A stretch of 64,000 nucleotides of DNA from Sambucus nigra. Taxonomy: Eukaryota; Streptophyta; Magnoliopsida; Dipsacales; Adoxaceae. Positions 48,404 to 59,011 of the stretch are shown piece by piece. Under the pieces are notes generated by a model that worked only from the letters and a program-made list of their open reading frames with translations, was not told where the DNA came from and did not search any database. The DNA lies in contig OX422215.1 in assembly GCA_949130495.1 (NCBI GenBank), positions 67,347,244 through 67,411,243 on the forward strand, read 5' to 3'. The position numbers and the translations under genes are program-made. Every line of letters starts with the position of its first letter. Within the stretch, counting starts at the first letter, position 1.

Positions 48404-48656
48404 TATCTAAACACTAAGAAATACCATAATCCTATGGAGTTATGCGTTGCAAATTCCTTCCAACCGTTGTGTAGCAAAAAATCAGCAGTTGAAGTTATCA
48501 ATTCCACCTTTCAATGGTCTCCCATGTTTTGCTAGAAGTTCCAAGTTGTGGGGTGGAATTGACAACTTCAACTGGTGATGTTTGGCTACATAACGGTTGG
48601 GAGAAATTTGCAGAGCATCGCTCCATAGGATTATGGCTTTTCTTAGTGTTCGGATA
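48404..48656. repeat. Inverted repeat of a captured B3-domain gene fragment
   Basis: Two 105-bp arms (48404-48508 and 48552-48656) are inverted copies, about 86% identical by eye (15 differences), separated by 43 bp. The right arm on the + strand reads VELTTSTGDVWLHNGWEK and ends FLVFG. The left arm on the - strand reads VELITSTADFLLHNGWKE and ends FLVFRY. Both match the conserved part of plant B3 DNA-binding domains of the REM type (…GW..F….S…G..LVF.Y). B3 proteins are plant transcription factors, so this looks like host sequence picked up by the transposon. Neither copy is a complete domain. Confidence 0.75.
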
Positions 48657-48713
48657 GACGAAGAGATTCAGTCTCCTCTCCACAAATAGGACACCCCACA
48701 TAACTATGTACTA
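48652..48713 (-). repeat. Duplicated piece of the transposase gene
   Basis: Directly beside the B3 hairpin. About 57 bp match 50919-50975 in the same orientation with about five differences (GAAGAGATTCAGTCTCCTCT in both). On the - strand it encodes the CPICGEETESL segment of the transposase. Confidence 0.8.
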
Positions 48714-48897
48714 ATCACATATTAAAGGTAAGAAGCGTATATTCATGAATTAGTATAAACAAAACTTAGATGTAGTTGGAATATTTATGTATTAATCTCC
48801 TCTCCACACACGCACACTATATAAGAGTGAAAATGATAAAGTGCAGATCAAGTAAAAGCATTAAAAATGGATGTTTCGGTACAAATTGAAATATTTA

Positions 48898-51800
48898 TTA
48901 CAAATTGAAAAATTGTTTCAAATTCGGGTTATCATCAAAAATGGATTGATATTCGGTAGGAGCAGCCAAGTCATCCACACTACTATTTAGACGCCTTGGC
49001 GCGTGTTGGACAATTGACCACGGCTCGTTGTTGATATACTCCAAGTAAAACACTTGCTTAACCTTTTGAAATGCACAAACAAACGGCTCATCGCTCACAT
49101 GGTCGTTGCTCTTCAATTTGGACAAGTCAACCATGATCAAATTGGTGACAGGATCAACTTTACAAGCATTTTTATCCTCAACTCTTACCCATTCACAGTA
49201 AAATACAACCTCTTTGAAGCTTATATAATCCAATTCAAATATATTTTGGATTACACCATAGTAAGTCATTTCAGCTTCAACGAGGTTTTTATCTTTTGCG
49301 CTCGCTCGAAAGAAAGTAAGAGTCTTGTATGAAATTCCCGAGTTCTGTACATTTGTACTTTCCTCGTACACTTTAGCGCCAAAAATGTAACCATTCAATC
49401 GATACTTTTTGTACTCTTGTGCCACGAACAAGGGTCCAGTGGCTAGACGAGCAAGCCTTGATGTCGCATCACCCATCTTTAGGAGCTGAGAATATAGATA
49501 AATTAATTATATTAGTGGTAAAATTTGAGTGTAATGTAACGTTATATAACGACTGTTTTCATTATAATTACCTCTTGTGTCAACCATAGCCTAAATTCTC
49601 TGTCTGATTGTACCATTGTTTTTCGTCTTTTATTGTTCTCACAGGCTTCATATTTACTGCATATTACAAAATTAATCATGTATAAAATAATCTAACATAA
49701 TGTTAAACATTATAATATTCGAAACTTACTTTTTCCATTCTTCGACATCTTCATGTGTGTCAAATAGATAACGAGCTACTTGTTCATGTTGCAAACTCGT
49801 TAATTTCACTCGTTTTCCCATCACATTACCACCATCATCGAGGAATTCATCAGTGTCATCAACGCTGGTCGAGTCAGGCATATATTCCCGAGTATATATT
49901 GATGACTCCACGGTGATGTATTCCTCTGCAATTGATCCTGCAATATATCGCGTATTCTTGACGTAATCTTTAAAAACTTTCATCAATCTTTCAAACGGAT
50001 ACATCCACCGATATCTAACTGGACCACAAAGAAGTGCCTCGTCGCATAGGTGTACCAACAAGTGAACACTTATGTCAAAGAATGCTGGGGGAAAGTACTT
50101 CTCCAATACACAAATCGCTTCGTTCACAGCCAATTTTGCGGCCACTATGTGTTCTCGATTCACTACCTTCTCACACAAGAGGGAGAAGGTAATACTAATT
50201 TGCATAATATCCCTACGCAAATCCTTGTTCTTGGAGAAACAGTGCTTAAACAATAGAGGAACCAATTGCATGATCACATGCCAATCGTGGGACTTACACT
50301 TATGTAAATCATGAGTAACATAATTCACAATCCTTTGCAAGTTGGACGAAAAAGTAGATGGGCCCTTCAAATTATATATTGTGTCTAGAAGCACCTTCCT
50401 TTCCTCACTCGTCAAAGTAAACGCACCAGGGGGAATTATTGTCATTCCCATACTATCTTCTTTCAACCATAGTTGTGGTTTAAGTTTTAACGTTTTAAGG
50501 TCTTTTCGTGCATTTTCTCCATCATTCGAATGACTCCCCCCAAGGCAAGTACCCACAATATGTTCAGCGAAGTTCTTCTCTGCATGCATCACATCCAATA
50601 CATGGCGCACCGGGTTTTTCTTCCAATAAGGCAAGTCAAATAAAATTGACCTCCGAGACCATGCCTTTCTTATCTCAGTTTCATTCCCAGTTGGGGTCTT
50701 CTTATGCTTGACATTCTTAAATTTGGGATTCTTACCTGGCATATTTGGGCCACTTCAGAAGATTTACTTTCAATTTCTGAACCCAAAAGTTGTCTCGGCG
50801 GTAGCCTATGTTCAACTCCGCCCAATAAAAAATTGGAACCTTTCTCAAATCTGAAAACTATGAGCTGGGGGTAAAAACCTCATGTGGCAATGGTATACAT
50901 TTGTTAAGCTAGAGGATAGATGAAGAGATTCAGTCTCCTCTCCACAAATAGCACACCCCAAATAACCATGTACTACACATCCGGATAATGTCCCATAAGC
51001 TGAAAAATCATGAATTGCACACATCAACATAGCTTTCAGCGTAAACTCTTCTTTTCTAAAAGAGTCAAATGATTGCACACCCTCTTCCCACAACTCATTT
51101 AATTCTTCTACCAAAGGAGCCAGGTAAATATCAATGTCATCACTTGGTGCCTTTGGCCCAGGTATCAATAAAGCCATCATCGAAAATTCAGGTCTCATAC
51201 ACTGTGAAGAGGGAGGTTGAGTGGGGCTAGGATCACTGGCCATACACTCTGATTGGTGCTTAGATTTCCAAATGGATTGAAACCATCTGTTGATATAGTC
51301 AAACAAATGTTGCGTTGTTCTCGAGCAAAATCGGGATACTCAAAATTCATCCTCCGCCATGCAGTAGAATCAATAGGATGACGCATGATATTACCCCCTA
51401 CTTCTGCCCTAGCATGCCAAGTCATTGCCTCTGCAATCCATGGTACTGTGAAAAATCACTTTAATCTAGGCCCAACGGGAAGATATTTCAATACTTTTTG
51501 AGGCACTTTTGAGCTTGTGCCTTCCTTACTAGTAGATTGGACATATCTAGGTTCATCGCATACCGGACAACGATCGAGATTTTCATACTCCTTTCGGTAT
51601 AGTATGCAGTCATACACACAAGCATGAATCGATTTATACTTCATTCCCAAACCTTTCAAACTGTTCTCCATAACAGGATATAGCTATTTAGAAGTGTATT
51701 CACCTTGGGTAATAAGCCCTTCACCCATTTCAGAATTCCCGTCACGCTATTGCCAGACAAACCGTACTGCGTCTTCAAACAATGCAAACCAACCATGGCA

Positions 51801-52312
51801 TGTAAAGTTGTTTGATCTTTCTCACAGCCAGAGTATAACGGTTGGGTCGCCTTAAATTTTAAACTTTGGTAGTCATCGTCAAGTTTTATCGTGTTATCTT
51901 CACGAGCACTTGAATCTTCTACATCATCAGTAACCTCATTCTCCTCAGCTTCATAAACTCCATACGCATCATCAACTAAATCCTCTAACATATTATGATC
52001 TACGTCGTCCCCTTCTACATCTATTCTACTTGTTGAAGGTTGTTGTGAAGGTTGGTCGGGGACAAAAGGAACTTTCACTTCACCGTCAAAACTCCAAAAT
52101 CGATAACTATCTTGCATACCCGATCTTAACAAATGTAGTTCAACTGTTTTCCACTCAAACACCTTACCATTCTTACACCTAGCACACGGACACGGAAACT
52201 CTTCATCATTACGACATCTCTTTGCATATTTCACAAATTCGTTAGCACCTCTGCGAAACACATCCCCCATTATATTAGTCTCACCCATCCACTCTTTGTA
52301 TTTCGGATATCC
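48898..52312 (-). pseudogene. TNP2-type CACTA transposase, broken
   Basis: From the N-terminus: a Transpos_assoc-like domain (from 52312: MGYPKYKEWMG, then CPCARCKNGK), the Transposase_21 catalytic region (TDGFNPFG near 51250; CAICGEETESL near 50950; VRHVLDVMHAEKNF near 50610), a DUF4218-like region (VHLLVHLCDEALLCGPVRYR near 50050) and a DUF4216-like C-terminus (49485-48898). Breaks: a frameshift near 51665, an in-frame TGA at 51456-51458, a frameshift near 51200, and one between about 50960 and 50845. The 3' introns still look usable: 49729-49657 (GTAAGT donor) and 49571-49486, with a small exon 49656-49572. The enzyme would cut and paste the element in the nucleus. Confidence 0.8.
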
Positions 52313-52516
52313 CATCACAGCTACCACAACTAAACACCTATTAAAGGTAAACAAAACTTAGATTTATAGTATGTTTTATTTAATTATCCCATCATTTAAT
52401 TATCCTATTAAAGGGTAAGTGGTCGTATCCCATTCAAGAATGCATTTTTCTGTAATATACTTAACAGCTCATGCACATTGTTACGATTTGAAAAAAATTC
52501 GACAGTATGTCCCCTT

Positions 52517-52622
52517 AGTTCTCCAAGTACACGACGTAGATTGGTAGGTGTGAGTGTTATTTCAATTAGTCAATTGAAATAACAGTCACACTTGTCAATC
52601 TAGTATGTACCCAGAGAACATT
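52517..52622. repeat. Hairpin-forming inverted repeat near the transposase 5' end
   Basis: Arms of about 50 bp around a 4-bp centre. The inner 31 bp (TAGATTG…GTTATTTCAATT) have about four mismatches, the outer part more. It lies upstream of the transposase coding region. Confidence 0.75.
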
Positions 52623-52848
52623 AAGATACGACTGCAGAACTTCCTCCAAAAGTAACAACTTTAAGCCAATAAGAATATTATACAGAAATTATACAGTCTC
52701 AAACTGTCCAAACAGGACAATTCGAGAGATCTCATTACAGGGGTAATGACTCTCGAACGGGTCTAAGGGCTATTGAATGCGTATGCATAAGAACTAGAAT
52801 GCTAGTATCTATGCGCACTATATTTAATTTCAAGTATGTTTCATATAA

Positions 52849-52968
52849 TGGGTTAATTCAAATACAAAAATAAATTCATGGGTTAATTCAAATACAAAAA
52901 TAAATTCATGGGTTAATTCAAATACAAAAATAAATTCATGGGTTAATTCAAATACAAAAATAAATTCA
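52849..52968. repeat. Four exact 30-bp tandem copies
   Basis: Unit TGGGTTAATTCAAATACAAA plus aataaattca, four identical copies in a row. Exact identity indicates recent duplication. Confidence 0.9.
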
Positions 52969-53379
52969 TGTATTGACCACATACACACACACACACACTA
53001 TCTAAGCTGTTCTATAGGAATAAAAACAACATTTTTAAAATATGAAGGGCTCACCAATTTGATCAAAATTTTCAACAACATAGACTAATTGATCTTTATT
53101 ATAAGACAATTACTACAAATTTACGCGCATCGCCCGAATTCAAAAAGTAATTTAATGACTAAAGTAATACTTTTTTTAACTTTAGTTATTCACCACAAAT
53201 CTTAAAAAATATTTTATTTTTCATGCTTTTTAAACTTCGGATGCTTTTAGCAGATTTGGATGACAATTACTACAAATTTACATTTTTGGATATTATTTTT
53301 GGATATTATTTGCATTTACATTTTTGGATATTATTTTTGGAAATTTATAGAAAATTACTTACATATTTACATTTTTAAC

Positions 53380-53507
53380 CCCCTACCCTCACCCTGCCCC
53401 CACCCTGCCCCACCCCCTACCCCACCCTGCCCCACCCCACCCCACATGCACACACACGCACATATATACACACATACACACATATATATACACACAAACA
53501 TATATAT

Positions 53508-53541
<34 letters not shown>

Positions 53542-53640
53542 ATTAAACCTGAAAGTAGAGAGAGAGAGAGAGCAGCGTCGAGAGAGAGAGAGAGGGAGGG
53601 AACGGCGCTGGAGGGAAAAAAGAAGGGGGGAAGGGTTTTT
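53380..53640 (-). promoter_or_regulatory. Probable transposase leader: G-runs, CA and GA microsatellites
   Basis: On the - strand the order is CT-rich repeat (53620-53515), TG/TA repeat (53510-53450), then a G-rich run with many GGGG tracts (53450-53380). Such CT-rich sequence is common in plant 5' leaders. A promoter role is inferred from position only. Confidence 0.35.
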
Positions 53641-53654
53641 GCTGTTAACATTGT

Positions 53655-53900
53655 CACGGTCATGTCAAGGTCATTGACCGTGACAATTATTTAAAGAATT
53701 GTCACGGTCAATGACCGTGACAAGTCCGTGACAGGTAAATTTGTCACGGTCTTGTCACGGTCAATGACCGTGACAATTTATTGTCACGGTCGTGTCAAGG
53801 TCAATGACCGTGACAAAAAATGCGTGGTTTTTGTCACGGTCAATGACCTTGACAAGGCTGGCCGGCTGAAAGGTGACAATTTGACCATTTTGGTGTAGTG
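53655..53900. repeat. CACTA right terminus and subterminal repeats
   Basis: About six copies of the GTCACGGTCAATGACCGTGA-type palindrome, ending in TTTGGTGTAGTG. Confidence 0.85.
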
Positions 53901-53903
53901 TAT

Positions 53904-54577
53904 ATAGAAATTTGTAAACCTCAACCGAATCATCCTTTGTTCTACACTACCATCCCCAAAATCTACATTCAGGCACCTGCTTACCACATGGTGATACACT
54001 ACACGTCATAGAAATATGAATCACTATACATCTTAGGATCCCTCTCTCTCTCTCGGCTCAACTTGCTATTTCATAACATCCTCTTCTATTTTTTCCAATT
54101 TCCTCTAATAGGGTACTCTCAATCTTACATTCATAATTACAACCCTTAATCGAAACATGCTCTTTATTTGAGCTTCTTGGAACTTACTTACCCCTAAAAC
54201 TTATTCATAACTAACACGCCAATAAATACATGCCTATAATGCACAAGAAACTCCATCCTCACATAAATTTATAATTGAGTCGTCTCAACTCAAACCAACA
54301 GGAAAAATCAATGCTCCCCTCTCTAATTCCACCAAATCATGTGTACTATAATTTATTTCTAATTAGTCTCCAATTCATATTCCATAACCACACGGTGAAC
54401 CTACTCATAAGTCCAAACACTCTCATTTTATCATCACCCAAATCACAAACGGTTTAACAACATAAATGAACCTTGCTTAAATCTGAGCATAACACCAATT
54501 AGGCTCTTTAATTAGAATTAATCCACACATAAATCTATCCTCAAAATTTCACAATTGCTAAAACACATCAATACATT

Positions 54578-54612
<35 letters not shown>

Positions 54613-55094
54613 GAAAATTTCATAAGGTTATTACACTAGGCTAAATTTCTATCACAATCTATATTACCATAAGTAAAACCCAAAACTTCAATAGGCTTCT
54701 CATAAACAAAAATTCCTTAATATCTCCAAAAAAATGGACACAACAAGAAAGACATTCACCAACTTGTGCCTGCAAAAGGGTTTAAGCTATAGAATTTACC
54801 CCCAAACACGATAATTTTTCTATAATAACCTCACAGCTATGGTGAATACCATTGTCCAGCCACTCATTCTATACTTGAGTATTAACTCGCAACGGTCTTC
54901 ATTTTCGTGCGTCTTTAAGCTCGAATATTCCTCAACTATTTCCAATAATACTCAACAATTATGAATTATATCGACACATACGTCATCGCGATACCAGAAT
55001 ACAAAATCCTATAACAGGATCCCGACACATAAAAGAATGCTAAGAAGAAAATGAAACAGACGCAACATTGATCCTAAGGATACTAAAATCCCGA
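53904..55094 (-). other. 5' internal region of a second Tekay-like Gypsy element
   Basis: AT-rich with no open frame, ending at a primer site next to an LTR start. The last ~60 bp resemble the same region of the Tekay-type element (AAGAATGCTAAG…GATCCTAAGGA…GATGCTCTGATACC in both). A (CT)n run is at 54581-54609. No gag domain can be read. Confidence 0.45.
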
Positions 55095-55107
55095 TGCTCT
55101 GATACCA
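55095..55107 (-). promoter_or_regulatory. tRNA-Met primer-binding site
   Basis: TGGTATCAGAGCA on the - strand, 2 bp from the LTR that starts at 55110. Confidence 0.75.
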
Positions 55108-55512
55108 ATTGTGACGTCCCATGATTTCCACGTCCAGTTGTACAGGCTGCACATGAAATACAGGGAACGTCTAAATAATTCATATCATTCACAGCATCAA
55201 CGTAAACTAAAAGCCATGGTAAATGAAAACCAACACAATAATAGATGAAGAACATAAATACTAAATGGGGAAAACTGAATCCACTATATAAAAAAAACTT
55301 CATTTACAATTATTCAACTGAATAAAAGAGTACAACTGAAACTTCCTCTAACTATAAAATCCCAACTGAAATACAAATAGAGTACAAAGGTAACCCTTCC
55401 ATGTAACTCTGAATATGCTAACTGCTATAATGAAGTAGCGACTCCAATCCTATGAATACCAAGTTGGATTGCCACAATTGCAAGTCTGGTCGCTCGGTCC
55501 TGTTAACATACT

Positions 55513-55516
<4 letters not shown>

Positions 55517-55596
<80 letters not shown>
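55517..55596. repeat. (AAT)n microsatellite
   Basis: About 26 AAT/ATA repeats without interruption. Confidence 0.95.
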
Positions 55597-55597
<1 letters not shown>

Positions 55598-56136
55598 CTA
55601 AGGGAAAATATTTAATAATTTGGGTCAGAGCCCTAAAGTTACAAGAATTAACTTTCAATATTAATAAATAATGATGCAGTTAATTTGCAATACATGCCAC
55701 CCATCGGCTCTCACATGCAATGAGTATCTCAAATCCCACTTAATTGTAATAGTACGCGCATGTCCCAACCCAAGGCCTAACTATGCTATAACTTTCTATA
55801 CCTAGATAATTAAGCACCATCACGTAACGGGCAACTAATATGGAATGCTATCAATAACCTAAATGGAATTTCACCCCCAAGGTTCACACATATATTTATA
55901 TATACGTATGCTTAGACCCATAAATGTAACATTAGGCCTATTAATTTTTTTTTAATTAAACGAATTATTATCCAACTAACAAAACGGATAGTTAACTAGC
56001 CCACATGTAAAAATACAACCCAAATACCTACGCTCGTAATGTCACTCTTAATGGACATACAAATAAGTCACATAAAGTCCCTAACATCCGACAAGGTTCA
56101 TTATCAAAGCCTATTAGAATACATAATTTCTTACGT

Positions 56137-56262
<126 letters not shown>

Positions 56263-56429
56263 ACGAAGACATCTACTATTGGTGTCCATATCGTGCTTCT
56301 ATCGATAAATTCGTAGGAGTCCCTCACCTAACGTAATTAAACAAAACACACGTAAGTGGAGGGATCACTATGCAGTGACCCCACCTATAACCCATACCCA
56401 GACTATGTAGATGGACACTACACCAAAAA

Positions 56430-56575
56430 CAGTAATTTGGCACACCCTGATGTTAAAAATCTGGCACAGTTTTAAACAGTGCCAGATTCTAGCACGGTTT
56501 AAGGACAATCTGGCACACTTTAAAACAGTGCCAAAATTTGGCACTGTTTTAAAGTGTGCCAAAATTGAGTACACT
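56430..56575. repeat. Subterminal inverted repeats of the second CACTA element
   Basis: Several TGGCACAnTTTTAAA / TTTAAAACAGTGCCA units. The best is a perfect 25-bp inverted repeat with a single central base at 56511-56561 (TGGCACACTTTAAAACAGTG… and its complement). Confidence 0.85.
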
Positions 56576-56599
56576 TGATTAAAATATAAAAGACCCAAA

Positions 56600-58757
56600 A
56601 AAATTATTATGTTTAGTTTCCCTCTTCTCTTTCCTCTCTCATCTTTCAATCTCTAGCTCCCCGACTCTCTCCCTCCCCTCACCCGCTTACCATCTCCAGC
56701 CGGTCTGTACCTCCAGCCGCCGCCGTCGTCGCCGCCTACTGGTAATCTCCCTCGCCCCTCCCCCTCCTCACCCACTACTGGTGATCTAAAAAACAAACCC
56801 TATCGTGGCCCGTCTCAATCTAACTCATCGCCTCTCATTTCTCTACCCCTCCCACGCTACCTCCCTCTCCGGTAGCTACCACTTCCTTCCAATCTACGAA
56901 ATCCAAGGCTTCCTCCACCGTATCTGCACCGGTCACCACCAGGTATGAAATCCCACGCTCAAAAATTCCACAAACCTGATGTTTGAGATGTTAACTGTTT
57001 GTATTAACACCAGGTACCAAATTGTCAGATTCGTATGTCTACATAGTTCAATTTCCATACTTCATCACTGATTACTCCTCTTTTTCCTTTGTTGATCAGA
57101 AAATTAGGGCTTCATTTTTTTTGCCCAATCTTCCTCTTGATCTGAAAATATGGGATGATTTAGGGCATCATTTTGATTTCGATTAAGATCTATTTCGAAT
57201 TTTAGATTTGTTTACATGTATGATTCTGATTTTAATTTTTGAGGTTTCTTATTTATTTTTTCTTTGTAGGTGACCTAATTTAAGTCATTATTTCCCACAG
57301 AGGTATATGAGTTTAGTTTTATTTATGTCATTATTTTTATAATGCATGTGATTGATGTTAAATAATGTGTATATGCATATGTGTACCACTTTTTAAATAA
57401 TGTGTATTATTTTGTTTTATTCCCAAAGCAGGCCACTGAACACTGCCTTTATTGATACACCATATACTTGGTTTCTTAAATTAGCTAAAGATTGATGGTC
57501 TATGAATCACATTTACTCTCTGAAATATGATGGAGTTTTAATTAAATGACTCTGCTCAGTTTGAAGATTATTGTAAACCATTTTGCTTCTCTCTATACTC
57601 TCCTAAAATTAGAGGATTAATACCAATTTATTTGTTAGGGTAATTATACCAATGGCGTCTTCTCTTGAAAATGAGATGTTAGTGGCCAACATGAATGGTA
57701 GAATGTTGAATGAAATGGGATTAGATTGTGTAGTAATCCTATTGTTGTTGGCAACAATATTGGTTGTTTTCATGAATTTCAGATGAATATGGCAAAACAC
57801 CAGTTGTTGAAGGATCTGCAGGAATAGGCGAATCTATGGAGGTGGTCATTTTGATCCTAACAGGGGTCGAAGATTCGAGATATATGACATGGCTACGAAA
57901 TATTACACGAGATTATTTCAAAGATCGTATATTTGCTAAGGCTGATTTGAGGTTTTCTTTAATCTTCAAAGATCGTATATTAGCATTTTTTTTTACTTTT
58001 TCGCATTTTTTCTTCACACTTACAAACTAAGTAAGGCCTGTTACTTCTAACATAATAAAATTCTTATTTCAAATTCAATTTCCCATCTTTAGTAACTGGC
58101 CACTACTTTTATACAATTCATGAGACTTAATGTGCCATTTGGGGAAATATTATTAATTGTTACTAAAGGCATGTATGGTTCTTGGAAGTCACTTATTCAT
58201 TTGTCTTCGTTTAGTCATAATCTATGGGGTGTATTCAAATAGGGGGTTCCCATAGATTGGTTTCATTTCCAGGATCCAATAATATTCTTGACATTGTGCA
58301 TATTAGACATGTTTTACCCGCATCATCAACTAGTATGGTTATATTATTTCATTCATTGATTTTGAATTCAGGAGCATGAAACTAATGTGAAACCCAACAT
58401 CATGGAATTCTTCAAGACATCTCATTGGAGTAAGAGAAAGGGTGATTTGATGAATGATAAGTGCAAGGATACACATGTAGGTTTCACTTCTTTCCCCCTT
58501 TTATCCTTTTTGTATTTTATAAGACAAATCGTTTAATATAAGTCTTCTGGCACTTCAACAGTCACAACACAGTCTCGGTCTCATAATGAAGAGCTGAGAA
58601 ACTTGAAAGATAATATATCATCTCATGAACAACTAAATGCCGCTCAGAATAGAAAATTTGAGAATTTGCAGACATTGTTGGACCAAAATGGGATACTTTC
58701 AAGAAGTCATGGCATGAAGAGTTCATCGGGTGGCTATCAAAATGCAAATGAAATCAG
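56600..58757 (+). pseudogene. Ptta/En/Spm-type transposase gene, partial
   Basis: A CT/C-rich leader (56640-56940) is followed by probable leader introns (GGTATG donor near 56942; TTTGTAG acceptor near 57270). Well supported coding exons are 58372-58480 (…NIMEFFKTSHWSKRKGD…, donor AG|GTTTCA) and 58562-58757 (…TTQSRSHNEELRNLK…, donor AG|GTTAGT). With these sites the frame runs through both exons. FFKTSHWSKRKG matches the conserved segment of plant Ptta/En/Spm transposases (Pfam Transposase_24), and the second exon is a coiled coil as usual there. The N-terminal part of the family is not readable and the downstream exon is missing before the satellite starts, so I call it partial. Confidence 0.6.
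57652..57786 (+). CDS. Small ORF, 44 codons, membrane-helix-like
   Basis: ATG at 57652 to TGA at 57784-57786. After a polar N-terminal half (MASSLENEMLVANMNGRM) comes a run VVILLLLATILVVF that would make a transmembrane helix. It lies between the leader and the coding exons of the CACTA gene. Followed by TTTCAG, so the region could instead be an intron end, and the ORF may be accidental. No family recognised. Confidence 0.25.
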   Translation: MASSLENEMLVANMNGRMLNEMGLDCVVILLLLATILVVFMNFR

Positions 58758-59011
58758 GTTAGTCTCAAAGTCTCAAATTCTCATAAAAGTTGTAGTAGCA
58801 TTAAATAGAAAAATGGTCTGAAATAGCGACAAGAGCCAAACATAAAATGGCTTACTTTATGAGCTTATTTAGTTAAATTGGTGGAAGGGATTTGTTGGTG
58901 GTTTCGTTTTTAAAATTTGCTTTTGCTGTTGAGTTTATTTCATATGTTAAAACAAGTTGGATTTAATGAATAAACAAATGAAACTATGTCAAAATTTTCT
59001 AAAATCAATAA

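Larger units (their letters stand above)
47612..53900 (-). mobile_element. Complete CACTA (En/Spm) transposon, 6289 bp
   Basis: Terminal inverted repeats CACTACACCAAA (47612-47623) and TTTGGTGTAGTG (53889-53900), flanked by the 3-bp target duplication tat (47609-47611 and 53901-53903). Both ends carry clusters of a ~25-bp palindromic subterminal repeat around GGTCAATGACC. The interior holds a TNP2-type transposase gene on the - strand, a captured B3 fragment in inverted repeat, hairpins and microsatellites. Structure is intact but the transposase is broken, so it would need a helper element. Confidence 0.95.
56416..59011 (+). mobile_element. Second CACTA element, left end and gene; right end not in window
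   Basis: Begins CACTACACCAAAAA (56416), preceded by gga. Subterminal palindromes on the theme TGGCACTGTTTTAAA follow. A spliced gene of the Ptta/En/Spm family lies inside on the + strand. No TTTTGGTGTAGTG partner is seen before the window end, so either the satellite lies within the element or the element is truncated at about 59011. Confidence 0.65.

Noticed and set aside
53260..53694. 144-codon + strand ORF
   Set aside because: It runs through CCCC, CA and GA microsatellites and into CACTA subterminal repeats. Low complexity only.
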